Shown here: piece by piece, positions 1-11,169 of the stretch | Layout: the number at the start of each line of letters is the position of its first letter | Position numbering within the stretch: position 1 is the first letter of the stretch | NCBI GenBank assembly: GCA_030407085.1 | Contig: CM059582.1 | Location: forward strand, 213,389,501-213,453,500 | From: Trichopria drosophilae | Lineage: Eukaryota > Arthropoda > Insecta > Hymenoptera > Diapriidae | Direction of reading: 5' to 3' | Length of the DNA stretch: 64,000 nt | Made by a program: the position numbers and the translations under genes | Notes under the pieces: generated by a model | What the model saw: only the letters and a program-made list of their open reading frames with translations | What the model was told of the DNA's origin: nothing | The model's database searches: none

Positions 1-200
1 CATGGCCGATGCTGTACTTAATGTGGGTTTCTGCAGTTTCCTACATTCTCGACAAATGTGAGTATGGCGCCATCTAAGACGACCTGCAGTTCTCGCAATG
101 GTGCTCACCTGTACCCGGACAAGCTCCCTGAGAGCTTTTGGGATACCTCGATCAAGATGGAAGGCTGAGGGTAAAAAATAAAAAAAAAAATAAATAAACG
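1..200 (+). mobile_element. SINE family A copy, head outside the window
   Basis: Bases 1-105 match, in reverse orientation, the body of the tRNA-headed SINE at 5012-5390; shared pieces include GGTTTCTGCAGT and TATGGCGCCATCT. The copy ends in an A-rich tail (about 174-197). After about 105 the two copies diverge, so the 3' module differs. The tRNA-like head would lie before the window start. No coding capacity. Bases 200-440 hold AT-rich sequence with nothing recognisable. Confidence 0.7.
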
Positions 201-439
201 TTAACCAGCGTCATTAAATCCTATTTTCCTTCCATTTTCGGATAAATGGCTGTATCGAATTAGTACCGCTCTCTCCTATTTATTTTAAGAATTTAAGTTC
301 TTGATTTGGTCATATTTAACGCTGTGTTTACGAAATAAAATATGTATTCTTAACTTGCCTTTCTGAGAAAGTACGTAATAATGTATCTTAAAGCGAGTCA
401 GTTATTCAACATCGAAATACAGAAATTAACATATTTATT

Positions 440-1583
440 CAAGGTGTTGGTACATGCGAAGTGACAAACAGCGTGAATAATTCTCCAAATAAAATAATTA
501 CTTGTACTGAGATAGTATATGAGACAAAAAGCAACAACACCAAGGATGAAAAAATTAATTGTAGAGTTGATAAAGAAGATGAGACCAACTTGAGTTCAGA
601 TTACCATCATGATAACGATGTTAATGAATTAAAGTATGACCTTAAAAAGCAATACAAAAATACTAATAGTGTTCAATACAGTAATGACTATGCAGCTTTA
701 CAAAATAAACATGATAATAATTTATCGTCAAACAATATTGAGAATATCACATCAACGAAGTCTTTTTTTTTCATATATTATTTTACGTCGACTTTTGTGA
801 ACTCAAATGGGACTAAATCGCGGCGGGACCATCAGTTTATGAAGGTGGAATCCGAACCACCTGAGCTTTGGCGTTATTAGACACTTATAAATAAATATAG
901 AGGTATCCCGATGACAGATTGCAGAAGCTGAATCGAACCAGGGTTTTCTGATTACGAAGCCCATACTCTACCAACTGAGCCACCGCCGCTCCGAACGAAG
1001 TCTTTTTCGTTGTTATCAAGCATTTCAAATTTAAGTAATCTTGAACATTACAGTATCGAAGAAAATTAACAAATAAATAATGCATATTATGGGAAAACTA
1101 AGTTTGAAGTAGTAACGAAGCAATATACGAATGACCAACAATTTCATATACAACAAATAGAGACAGATGATCAAATTAAGGGAATTACCAATTTAAATAC
1201 CTTATAAACATTTAATTTATATAATGATGGGCAAACTGAACACTATGTGAACGATGAAATAATTAATGAAAGAGTTCTAATTGAAAGTGAGTTTGTATAC
1301 AATGATTGTGATAAAAAATATAACGAACCTCTAGAAATAAAAAGTCCAATATCATCCATTTCAACAAAGTAATATTTTGGAAACAAGCCTAATCACAAAT
1401 AAAAACACGTGTATATTCGACGATGATAAAGTAAGGGTTGTAGAATTTGATCAAGAAGATCATATTATTTTAATGGACGCAAATTCCGAACCACGTTTGC
1501 CACCCAAATCAAATAATAACAATAAAACGCTATTTACATATGAATCGGTCCATGCAAAAAGGGCACTAAGGCCATATAGATAA
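440..1583 (+). pseudogene. Asparagine/acid-rich decayed reading frame, unknown family
   Basis: A reading frame rich in N, D, E and K opens after a possible acceptor (TTATTCAAG, about 440) and has no ATG at its head. It runs to the SINE at 768-993. Removing the SINE plus one target duplication (240 bp) keeps the frame. Downstream the coding-like text continues with two in-frame stops (about 1064 and 1204) and a frameshift near 1368, then ends at 1583 with HAKRALRPYR. I do not recognise the protein. It could be a decayed cellular exon or the tail of a transposon gene; its last 50 bases belong to an inverted repeat whose partner is at 3084-3122. Confidence 0.45.
768..993 (-). mobile_element. tRNA-derived SINE (family B) with 14-bp target duplication
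   Basis: The 14-mer AACGAAGTCTTTTT occurs at 754-767 and again at 994-1007, bracketing the insert exactly. Read on the minus strand the insert starts with a tRNA-like head (A-box GTGGCTCAGTTGGTAGAG, B-box GGTTCGATTC) and finishes in a short A tract. The anticodon-stem pairing is poor, so it is a retroposon head and not a tRNA gene. It sits inside the 440-1583 reading frame. Confidence 0.85.
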
Positions 1584-3106
1584 TTGTTGGGAAAACGCAA
1601 AACTAATTTACTTTTCTTACAGAATGGAAAATAAAAATATTATTTAATAGAAATGTTGCTTTTATGCACTTACAATAGTACAAATATCGTTCTATGCTTA
1701 AAGGTAAAGAGGATTTTTAATAATTATAAAAAATAACAGTGGACTTAGGTCCCTTTTTGCATGAATCACGAGTAACATGAAAAAAAAGTAATAATTGTAT
1801 AACACAGCTACCCATGTGCGAATTAACGTTGGCACCCGTAGTCAAACAGTTGGTTGAAGGTTGGCCGAGCTCCCTTTTCCCATAGTCGGCTCCCAGAGTA
1901 TCACCAACTTGCAGCCGCGGTCAGCACAACTTTGGAGCGTATATACCCCGACGATCGGGCAAACTCATAAAAATCGTTCGCAACACAGTTAAGCCGATTA
2001 TTGGTCCCACTTTGGTCCATATTCGACTTGTTGGTTGGTTAATATGTACAAATAGATTTAAATTATACAATTCAGAATTATTAACCCCACTTTTCCCCTC
2101 AACTGGCCCTACCATTGGGCCTTTTATGGTAATTAATTTTTTGCGAGTACCACCGACTGTTGGCCCAGTTCTGTTCCCAGACTTACCCGACCGTCAGTTT
2201 CGGTTAGTTGCACCAAATGTTGGCTGCACATTGTTTCCTAACGTTGGTTCAACCGTGGCAACCAAGGTAGTGCCAACCATAGAAAATAAAGTTGGTCAAA
2301 TGAAATTTGTGGTTATCATTTCGTTGGTTAGGCCAATTGCGATTATCAAGGCCGGCCCAATGATGCCGTAGGCGGCCCAACTCCGCGCCAACCGAAAATT
2401 CGCACATGGGTAACTAATTTATTTGCAAAAGTATAATACAATGTAAAATTACATTTTGCGGTGTATTAAGAACTGAATTCATTATCTTTTTCATCAGTAA
2501 CAGTAGGCTATTCGATCAGGGAATTCTAGAAACCTAGATATTTATCTGGTATATATTGTTGTAATTTTAACCGACGTTAAATTATAATAGTTCCGAAAGA
2601 TTATTGTTATTTGTAAATACAGTAAGTATGGGTGTAATAATCAGTAAACAAATCTCTCTTAATACGAATAAGTTTGAATTATTCATATTTAATATTTCAA
2701 TACTAAACATTGTGCTAACATAATTTTCGTATATGTTAACATAACTATATTTATCAGTATGGATAGTATACAAAACTGGTACAGTATTTGTTGTTCATAT
2801 AGTGGTAAAATATATACGACATGTATTTATTGGCACATATTTTACTGCAACAAGTAGTATTAGATACTATCTTTTACTACATTTTTTTCTCAGTGTAAAT
2901 AATACCCGGTATAAAAAAATGTCACTTCCAATTTATGCAAAAAGGGATCTAAGTCCTGGACTTAGGGCCCTTTTTGCATAAATCGGACATCAGGAAAAGA
3001 AGATTAATAATTTTAATAAGCGCCAAATGAAAGACCGGAGCCTCAAAAGTTAGAATTTATCATTATCTCAATTTACCGAAAAATGGACTTAGTGCCCTTT
3101 TTGCAT
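1551..3106. repeat. Five dispersed copies of a 22-bp motif
   Basis: The motif ATGCAAAAAGGGNNCTAAGTCC, or its reverse complement, occurs at 1552-1573 (one mismatch), 1741-1762, 2935-2956, 2958-2979 and 3085-3106. Copies three and four are head to head one base apart. The outermost copies lie in a 35-bp inverted repeat (1536-1570 and 3084-3122). The motif has a T5 run on one strand. Function unknown. Confidence 0.75.
1810..2411. mobile_element. MITE with 15-bp terminal inverted repeats
   Basis: ACCCATGTGCGAATT at 1810-1824 is matched by its exact complement at 2397-2411. The interior is richer in GC than the flanks and has many GTTGG/CCAAC words in both orientations, typical of a subterminal-repeat MITE. 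No coding potential; open frames inside are shadows. A clear target duplication is not visible. From 2412 to 2934 I see only AT-rich sequence. Confidence 0.7.
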
Positions 3107-3218
3107 GGACCGATTCATATGTAGGACGACAATATTACGTACAGAGCGATATTTTCTATTACAAGATCGAAAATACTAGATTTAATCCAAGCACGAAGCT
3201 TCATCACAGAAACAAATA

Positions 3219-4381
3219 AAACAGTGGTAAACCTTCGGATGATCAGCCCATTCGAAATCGAAAAATCGACAAGGTACATTTGATGTATTTTTTCCTCCTG
3301 AAAACGAATATGACAATAGAAATTGGCAAAAAATGCGTTTTTTTTCAGTTTTTTGTATTTATTTCAAAAAGTGAAAATCGGATATAAAAATATTTCAAAC
3401 AAAAGTTGTACATCGGAAAATTCTGTACAAAAAAGGTTGTATACATTTTTTTCGTACTCCGAAACAAAATTCCGCAAACGCGCGGCAAACGTGCCTATAA
3501 TGGGATTCTTCAAGGTATACGTTGGCGAAATAAGCGTTCTCCCGAAAAATGGATGAAACAACCCCGACTATTAGATGATCTCTTCAGCTTATCTGTATCT
3601 GCATGGTTGTAGGTTAGGCTAGTATAAAAAGGGGGGTCTGGGGATAAAGACCCACAGCACACAAAGCACTTACTTGACTCACGCATTAAATTTTAAACAG
3701 GAGGATATAGTAAATTGTGAATTTCCAAGGCAATGCGAGAAACTAGGGGGTGCTTGCGTGCTGAGTGCCCCGCCCCTAGACCGTCCTCTTTTCTACTAGC
3801 CTAACCTCCAACCATACAGATATGGGTGATAACCGAACTTGCGATATGAATCAACGGAAGTTCAAGGTTAGGGTAGTAGAAAAGAGGGGGGTCTGGGGGC
3901 GGAGCCCACAAGCACGCTAGCACCCCCTACTTTCTCGCATGGCCTTGGACATTCACAATTTAATATATCCTCTTCTTCAAAATTTAATGCGAGGGCTTAG
4001 GAAGTGCTTGCAAGAGTGAGTATGTGTTGTCGCGTGCAGAAAATGACGCATGAGTAGGGGTGGTAACGAATAAAATAGTCATATTTGTTCCTATTTTACG
4101 AGCTTCCTTTTGCAATTACGAAAAAAATGTATACGACCTTTTATGTACAGAATCTTACGATCTACAACTTTTGGTGAAAAGATTTTTTTATTCGATTTTC
4201 ACTTTTCCAAATAAATGCAAAAAACTGAAAAAAACGCAATTTTTGGCTATGTTTTCAAGGTAGCGGCCAAGATACCAATTTCTATTATTTTATTCGTTTT
4301 CAGGAGGCAAAAATACATCAAATGTACCTTGTCGTTTTTTCGATTTCGAATGGCTGCTCATCCCAAGGTCTACCAAAACAG
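3219..4381. mobile_element. Foldback element of about 1.16 kb
   Basis: The first 280 bases and the last 300 are diverged inverted copies (for example GACAAGGTACATTTGATGTA at about 3269 and its complement at about 4317). The centre, 3600-4025, is itself an inverted pair around a GGGGTCTGGGG-type core with the phrase TTAGGCTAGTATAAAAAGG. The centre recurs at 52425-52690, and the arm recurs in part at 8935-9130, so this is a family. No gene. Confidence 0.7.
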
Positions 4382-5011
4382 TTAATAAAGATAGTGGATT
4401 ACATCTTGATGCAATTCGTTTAATCATTAAGACGTTAATAGACGATTGCCTTAATTATTATTGTGTTATGCATACTGCAAATGCCGATGCGACAGTCATG
4501 GCCAGAAATATAAATTTATTTTTGAAAATTGACATTTATCGTACTGCACGAGTTTTGTGTACGCTGAAGAATCAGATAAATTTCATAAACCTATCCAACA
4601 TAAAGGTCAACAAAAAATGAAGCAACTGCGTGGAGCAGAAAGGATTGCCCTAGAAGAACAATTACAATTTATGGCATCTCAAAAATATTTCGACCAGGTA
4701 TATAGAGATATCGACATGAACGTAGCTACAAATGGACATTATCAATCCCTGTGGAAAGAGGCAACTTACCAAAAAGCACTTAGCGAAGCTAAGAAATCGT
4801 AAATACATAACATCGTCAGAAATTTCGCACGTTATACAAGTTTGTAGGGAGGATATGTATAAAGTAGATCCATTTGTTCGGGAAGCGGGAGTTCCTGTAT
4901 TTGTACACTTATATTCTAGACTACAATTTCATGTCTTACAGTCGTTTTCAGACGTGGGGAATTTTTATGCATCAGGAGGATGGCTCTGGTCACCAGAAAG
5001 TCCTACAATAA
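4381..5011 (+). pseudogene. Unknown coding fragment with frameshifts, cut by a SINE
   Basis: Coding-like text runs across three frames: about 4381-4545, 4548-4800, and 4790-5011. The pieces read like one protein with frameshifts near 4545 and 4795; recognisable words are HTANADATVMARNINLFLK, YAEESDKFHKPIQH and KVDPFVREAGVPVFVHLYS. It stops where the SINE begins at 5012. I cannot name the family. The lack of a start and the breaks suggest an old transposon or gene remnant. Confidence 0.45.
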
Positions 5012-5390
5012 GGCTTTTTATTTTATTTATTTTTTTTTATTTATTAATTAACGGGCGGAATCGCCCTTTTTATTTAATTTTTTACACATTGTTTTTAATC
5101 GTGAGAATTTTGCGAGAGCTGCAGATCGACTTAGAAAGATGGCGCCATACTTCACATTTGTGTATGAAATGTAGGACTGCAGAAACCTACACCAAGTACA
5201 GCAGCGGTCATGAGTCGATTTCCGCCAGATAAACAATATTTTCGAAACGTAAACAAACAACGTGGCTCGTCTTAGCAACAGAGAGCTGCTGCTTGAAAAC
5301 GAAATCGAAAAATTGTTCACCGGACGGGGATCGAACTCACGACCTACGACTCCGTAGTATAGTGCGTTAACCGCCTGAGCCACGAAGCCG
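5012..5390 (-). mobile_element. tRNA-derived SINE (family A), near full length
   Basis: On the minus strand a tRNA-like head (GTGGCTCAGGCGGTTAACGC A-box, GAGTTCGATCCC B-box) starts near 5390. It is followed by a body shared with bases 1-105 and an A/T-rich tail at 5012-5060. A 7-base repeat GGCTTTT at 5012-5018 and 5390-5396 may be the target duplication. It truncates the unknown coding fragment upstream. Bases 5400-5670 show no gene. Confidence 0.8.
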
Positions 5391-6997
5391 GCTTTTGCCC
5401 ATATTTTAAAAATACTTCAAAACGATAGAAAATTGAATATTATAGTACTAGATTTTGTTTTAAATTTTTTACATATAAAAACCAGCGTCAAATGACAATT
5501 AAAAAGTACAGTTAATTCAAAATTTCCGAAAACGGTCCGGAAACAACCGATCTCTCCCGAAAGGACGCGTGACGTCACGGTACTAGTTTGCTCCGTTTTT
5601 AATACACAAATGCATATGCTAGTCGCAGAAAAGGTGATAGTGTGTATAGAATTTTTTTACAATTTAAAACATGAACACATATAAATGTTGGTTTGTGCCA
5701 TTGTGCAAAAACAACCAAAAATTCGTCCGACAAAATATTCATTCATGTCCCAAGAGATGTCAATCGTCGAAGAGCATGGTTTCAGATGGCTAGACGTACT
5801 GACATGAATGAAAAAACAACATATTATTGTTGCGAAGATCACTTCAACGTAAGTTTTAGCACGTATGTCTATTTTTTTTTTGTATTTTCTAACTAGTACA
5901 TACCTCTCACTTTAAAATAGAACTAACCCATAATCTCGAAATTGCAGCTAAAAGAAGACTTGGAAAACTACGTCCGTTTCTCTTTACAAAAAGGACCTAT
6001 CAAAATAAAAAAAGATGTTATGCCAAGATTTTTCAGTTGTCAGCTAGATCGACGACAGACTACTGCAAAACTGAGCCAAAGAAGTGGACTCGAGAAGTTA
6101 AATAGAAAAAGGCAAGTAGAGGAAATGTCGGCAGAATCGACAAACCAGCAACTGAAAAAAAGAAAAGAAAGTGACGTACAAAGTAGTGGCAGTATTTGTG
6201 ATAGTGAAAATACACCTCCTTTTACCAGTGATGCACAATCTGAAGTTGGACCATCAACATCTTATACTGTTTGCTCCATGCAACTGGAATCTACTCCTTC
6301 GTGTTCCTATGCTGTCAGTTCTCCACCGATGAAAGCTTCGTGTTCTTATGCCGCTACGGACGAATACGACCACTGTGCATTTGACATCCAATCTGTTCCA
6401 TGTGTGCCACAAGAAGTTACCGAAGATATAGCATACGTTAACCAAGGAGTTCAAACAAGTTTAACACCATCAAAACATTATCGGTCTAAAGGAACTATAC
6501 ACAAGCCTTGTGCCAAAAATGTTTCTTGCAGTACTAGCGACAATGTGTACCTTACAACTTCTGCCACACAAACATCTCCATTCAAGCTGCAAAATCTTAA
6601 ACCACTCGAAGAAGACGTATCGGAGTCTACTTCACTTACTAAATCTTCTTCTGTATTATCAAAAGATTCTACACATTATGTGCCCGAAGCTCATAATCTT
6701 GCAGTACAAAATGTAATCATTGATTTCATAAAAAAAGATCCAAAGAGCTATCTTGGTATACCAAATGAATGGATATGGTTAGTAGATATGATAACTGCAC
6801 AAACAAATATAAAAAGTTATATCGAGAAGATGATATTAATGAAAATTAAACTTGATGACAGTTTTGAGAGGTTAGAACAACAATTTGGAGTATCTGGCAA
6901 AAGTGCAAGCGTATATTTTAATAGGAATATTCATGTGATAGCCCACATGCTCAAAACATTTATTTATTTTCCAAATGAAAACAGTGTGAAGATAATA

Positions 6998-7943
6998 AAT
7001 ATGATGTCGAATAAACGACAATAAGAAATTTTTTCTTTGACCGTATATAAGAATAATTAAATTTAAAATTAAATTTAAAATTGGAAGTTATTTCTTGGGT
7101 TTTCGGTCTCACGTACTAAAAATAAATATTTTGAAAGTAAGTAAATAAAAATAAATATAAATACTGACGAGTCCACCCGGTATACTTGGGACGAAACGTG
7201 TTATTTTTCAAAAATAGTCATTTTAGATAATATCGCTAGAGGGAAACTAAATCTATTACTTAAATACTAATCTTAACTCCTTATATTCCGTGGTTTAATC
7301 AAAATTTAGTCCGCGATATTATCTCGAAAAATTTAATTTTCAAAATTATTTTATTATCGCATATCTTGTTGGTTGACATCACAACCTTATTTATATTTAT
7401 TTTTATTTACTTACTTTCAAAATATTTATTTTTAGTACGTGAGCCCGAAAACCCAAGAAATAACTTCCAATTTTAAATTTAATTTTAAATTTAATTATTC
7501 TTATATACGGTCAAAGAAAAAATTTCTTATTGTCGTTTATTCGACATCATATTTATTTAAAACAGAGCTTCCTAAATTCCTATGTTTGCGTGCACGACAT
7601 CCCGTTCACCGACATTTTACATATGTTTTTTCTTAATGTTTTTAATATTCCTCCTCTTTTAAAAACATTTAAAATTAAAACTAAAATTTCAAAACCATAT
7701 ACACGTATAGGGCAGAGTATACCGGGGTCGCCTTACTGACGAGTCCACCCGGTATACTTGGGACGAAACGTGTTATTTTTCAAAAATAGTCATTTTAGAT
7801 AATATCGCTAGAGGGAAACTAAATCTATTACCTAAATACTAATCTTAACTCCTTATATTCCGTGGTTTAATCAAAATTTAGTCCGCGATATTATCTCAAA
7901 AAATTTAATTTTCAAAATTATTTTATTATCGCATATCTTGTTG
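6998..7943 (+). mobile_element. Hammerhead-ribozyme-bearing retroposed unit with 14-bp target duplication
   Basis: GTGTGAAGATAATA at 6984-6997 recurs at 7944-7957, and dropping one copy restores the transposase frame. The insert is: (i) 6998-7163, an inverted copy of about 7389-7557 with very few mismatches; (ii) 7164-7372; (iii) 7373-7735; (iv) 7736-7944, a near-identical direct repeat of part ii at a spacing of 572 bp. A complete hammerhead fold spans the iii/iv boundary. There is no reading frame for a reverse transcriptase, so it moved in trans. Direct repeat plus inverted 5' fragment resembles insertions of Penelope-like elements, some of which carry hammerheads; a satellite-derived unit is the alternative. 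Confidence 0.75.
7701..7773 (+). ncRNA. Type III hammerhead self-cleaving ribozyme
   Basis: The conserved core is present: CUGACGA at 7736-7742 and GAA at 7765-7767. Stem III pairs ACACGU (7701-7706) with ACGUGU (7768-7773), 6 of 6. Stem I pairs UAGGGC (7708-7713) with GCCUUA (7730-7735) with one G-U. Stem II pairs GUCC (7743-7746) with GGAC (7761-7764). Predicted cleavage follows A7707. Loop I has GUAUACCGG (7717-7725) and loop II its exact complement CCGGUAUAC (7749-7757), fitting the loop-loop contact of natural hammerheads. A second core at 7164 lacks the 5' half and cannot fold. Confidence 0.88.
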
Positions 7944-8479
7944 GTGTGAAGATAATATTACCGATTCCATTCAGAGCACATTACAGCAATGCACAGTCGA
8001 TTATTGACGTATTTGAGATTGAAATTGAGAAACCTTCAAATCCAGTGTATCAATCATTGACTTGGTCTGAATACAAGAAATGCAATACTTTAAAATATCT
8101 CATATCTTCTTCGCCTGATGGATTCATTAATTTTATTTCGACTGGATTTGGTGGTAGAATAAGCGACACAAATTTGTTTGAAAGAAGTGGTATAATGGAT
8201 GTGTTGCCAGAAAAATGTGCCATTATGGCAGACCGAGGATTCCAACAAATTCAATCTATTCTACAGAAGAAAAATTGCACATTAATACGACCACCAAGTG
8301 TGTTAACGAGTGTTAAGTTTTAGAATTCACATTGAGCGAGTGATTGGTCGCTTAAGGGAATTCCACTTGCTCATCATTCCGCACTCTTGTTTGCATCATA
8401 ATTTAATACGAACAATAGATGATAGTATCATCATCGCAGCAGCAATAGTGAATATTCAGTCCCCGTTAATAAAATTGTG

Positions 8480-8934
8480 AAAATTTGTGTTGTGAATAGT
8501 GTTATAATTTATAATATTGAGTCCTCAAAAAGTGTGCCTTACATATTTATTTGTTCATTGCCATTTATTTGTGTTATTGTGTAATGGAACAAATGTATAA
8601 TACGGATATTTATTTATTACTTCGACCCAGACCATAGGTCTGGCGAAGTATTGAATTTGGTCAGTTCCAGCCAAAAAATTACCCTATAGTTTTTCATCAA
8701 ATGTCGACGTTTCAGGCCCTAAGGAACCCAAAGCAACAATAAAAAAATTGGTGTCCGTTAGGTTGTACGTCCGACCGTCCGTCCGTCCGTCCGTCCGTAG
8801 GTAAAATTTTGTATACGCGATATCTCGCGACTGACAGGACGAATTTAAAAAGTACAAACGGATTTGGGTTTCTCTTGGCCAAACTTAGATCTGATTAGTT
8901 TTTGGAGACAATGCATACCAGATTAGGGGGTGGT
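8480..8934. other. No gene; hairpin and CCGT microsatellite
   Basis: After the transposase remnant the DNA is AT-rich. An imperfect palindrome around CAGACCATAGGTCTG (about 8618-8655) and a (GTCC)n run at about 8766-8798 are the only structures I see. Confidence 0.6.
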
Positions 8935-9130
8935 TTAACAAAAAAAACGCTCAAAAAACACGTTTTTTCCATTTTTTAACAAAAAATACAAATCGTACAA
9001 AAAATGTTTCAAACAAAAAATATAGAACATCGAATTCTGTACAAAAAGGTTGTATTCATTTCTTCGTAAAATCAACGATAATGCCGTAAAAAACGGAAAC
9101 CGAAGTATCCCACATATAAAAAAATTTATT
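8935..9130. repeat. Diverged copy of the 3219-4381 foldback arm
   Basis: It shares the order TTTCAAACAAAA, then TTCTGTACAAAAA, GGTTGTAT and TTTCTTCGTA with 3395-3460. Open frames here are shadows. Confidence 0.5.
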
Positions 9131-9272
9131 TCCTGCAATTCAACCTGTCAAAAACTCGACTAAACCGCGTTTCTTTAAGCATCAGTGTGAACAAGACGTG
9201 CTCATCTATCAGTGCTTCGGCTGACCTGCGGTCGGGGTCGAAGTTTTGAAAATGCTCATTTTCAATTTTAAT

Positions 9273-9734
9273 ATAGGGTGAATGTGCCAATGAATGGACG
9301 ACTACCAATGAATGGACGATTTTCTACATATTTCTATTTCTTATGAATGTATGATGCACAACATGCAACAAAATACATATTTTTATGTTCTTTGAACATT
9401 CAAAACAATATTTACAGTATTATTGATCTTCCAGTGTTTATTATTTTGTAAAATCAAAGCAAAGTTTTAAAGCCATCCAAAACTGGTACTGAAAACGTCC
9501 CATTTGATTTAACCCGTCTATTCATTGGGGTTTAGCGGATTTTTTTACAAACGTATGAAGGCGAGGTTAATAATTCAATAAAATCAAAGGTTGAACTACA
9601 CGGTCATAAAGAGCAGAGTCTAACGATTCTAATGGTGGTATCATAATTAAATTTTCATAAAAGAATTAAAAAGTTACAATCGATCAAAGTGTGAAAAATG
9701 CTTAACCGTCCATTCATTGGCATATTCACCCTAT
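9273..9734. mobile_element. MITE, about 460 bp
   Basis: The left end reads ATAGGGTGAATGTGCCAATG and the right end carries its complement (CATTGGCATATTCACCCTAT) with one mismatch, extending inward through AATGGACG. Diverged relatives lie at about 47275-47560 and 52955-53045. No coding potential. From 9735 to 10400 I see nothing recognisable. Confidence 0.7.
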
Positions 9735-10454
9735 TTAAGAAACAAGATATTGTTACAATATATGTATAGAAACTACTCGAACCTAACGATGCTAGAACTA
9801 CCCTCTGCCGCCTTCTTTCCTGGCAGTGTTAAAATGGGAGCATTCCCGGAAGCATCAGCCTTTCGTCAGGGAACTGCAATACGAATTTAGCCAAATTTGT
9901 AGGCACCCGGGTATTATTCAATACAATAAGAAAATAGAAAATATTAATTTTAGAAAATTTCATTGACTTTCAATCAAATCCAAAATTTCCTATATAAGTA
10001 ATGAACTTTGTCGAATGCTATAACAGAATTTTTTTACCATGTTTTTATATAAATGCAGTTTTATATAAATAAATGTAAAAATATACTGTCACCATTCCAA
10101 ATTTTGATATCTCTTCAGATATTATAGTCAGTTGATAGTTAATCGTACCTGAAGATGCTGCGCAGTCATGACCCTGGACATCCTTAACGACAGTGTCCTC
10201 TTCATTTATAATCAGTGTTACATTTTAACTCTTGCCTCGAATTTTATGCTCTGGACATATTTTTGCCTTCAAAGTGCATAAAGTACCTTCTCTTCTGAGA
10301 CAAACATAAACTATAGCGGAATCACCATAGCTTTCACGAGCAGACCTTCAATTTTTAATAACATTGTTAGTGACAAATTATAAAACATCAAAATAATTTA
10401 TATTAATTAACAAGTACGTCGAACTTGTATAATTTCTTATTAGTTATTATAAAA

Positions 10455-10750
10455 TATTTACTTACTTTCCCAACGGGCACGAAGGACCCAAATGTTGCTA
10501 AAACGTTCTTAGAATGTTCCAGAAACGTTCCGTAAACGTTGCAGACATTTAACGTTAGAAACATTCGGGACTTTCGTGCCCGTTGGGTGGAGGCTTTTAC
10601 TCCACTGGTTTCTCCTAAATTAAATCTTTCATCGCCTTTTAAAAATTCATACACCATAAATATATCTACTTTTGGTAGATTTGTGGAATCCGCTTTTACA
10701 AATCCCACATCCATAATTTTGCTTAACACGTCGCAATTAGCCGTTAATTA
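10455..10750 (-). pseudogene. Possible minus-strand exon interrupted by a small MITE
   Basis: Read from about 10750 down, an open frame gives coding-like text (KADSTNLPKVDIFMVYEF). A MITE (10469-10587) follows, and then a strong GTAAGT donor (about 10462-10467). Without the MITE the exon would end just before that donor. No other exon was found and I do not recognise the protein, so it may be a gene or transposon relic. Confidence 0.3.
10469..10587. mobile_element. Small foldback MITE (119 bp)
   Basis: CCCAACGGGCACGAA at 10469-10483 is exactly complementary to 10573-10587. The interior is a weak palindrome of AACGTT words. No clear target duplication. Confidence 0.7.
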
Positions 10751-11169
10751 ATGTTTAAATAAACGGATAATGCAATGATTGCCTACGAATTCAAAAAGAG
10801 TAGTATCGTGACGTCACCACGACGTCAGCCAATCACAATCGTTTTCAGAAGATTTAAAATTATTCGAAAGTTCACCGTTTTTAATTAATTTTTACGAGAT
10901 AAATATGTAATCAATTAATTGACTATTTGTGCCAACTGTCTTTATATGACATATATTTCAACATATATTAAAAAAAAACGGAATTGGACATTTAGGTAAG
11001 AGCCATATTGACAGACGCGTTCCACTTAATAAGAAACAATTTTGTCACATGTTTTGACAGTGAACATAAAACCAAACGATAGTGGTGCATTCGGTACTCT
11101 TGTCCCTTTATCGGAGTTAAGGAGACCCATACCCGAATTTTCAGCTATCCCGTGCAAAAATTTTTCAAT

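Larger units (their letters stand above)
5671..8479 (+). pseudogene. THAP-domain DDE transposase (PIF/Harbinger-like), split and decayed
   Basis: Exon 1 (5671-5848) begins at an ATG and encodes an N-terminal THAP zinc finger, a DNA-binding C2CH module: paired cysteines near the start, then WFQMARRTD and YYCCEDHFN. The frame shifts inside an A run near 5707. A GTAAGT donor at 5849 and CAG acceptor at 5947 define a 99-bp phase-0 intron. Exon 2 (5948-7024) continues the THAP tail, a Ser/Thr-rich linker and the helical lead-in of a DDE_Tnp_4 catalytic domain. The catalytic part resumes at 7944 (LPIPFRAHYSNAQ, FGGRISDTNLF, MADRGF) and, after a deletion near 8315, ends with HIERVIGRLREF at 8330-8479. 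A 960-bp retroposed unit lies between the halves. The element cannot make transposase. Family assignment is by recognised motifs. Confidence 0.8.

Noticed and set aside
920..993. tRNA-like sequence on the minus strand
   Set aside because: A and B boxes are present but the anticodon stem does not pair; it is the head of a SINE with target duplications.
5305..5392. Second tRNA-like sequence, minus strand
   Set aside because: It leads into the shared SINE body and A-rich tail; not a free tRNA gene.
7164..7220. A second hammerhead core
   Set aside because: The 5' half (stem III and stem I strands and the cleavage site) is missing, so it cannot fold.
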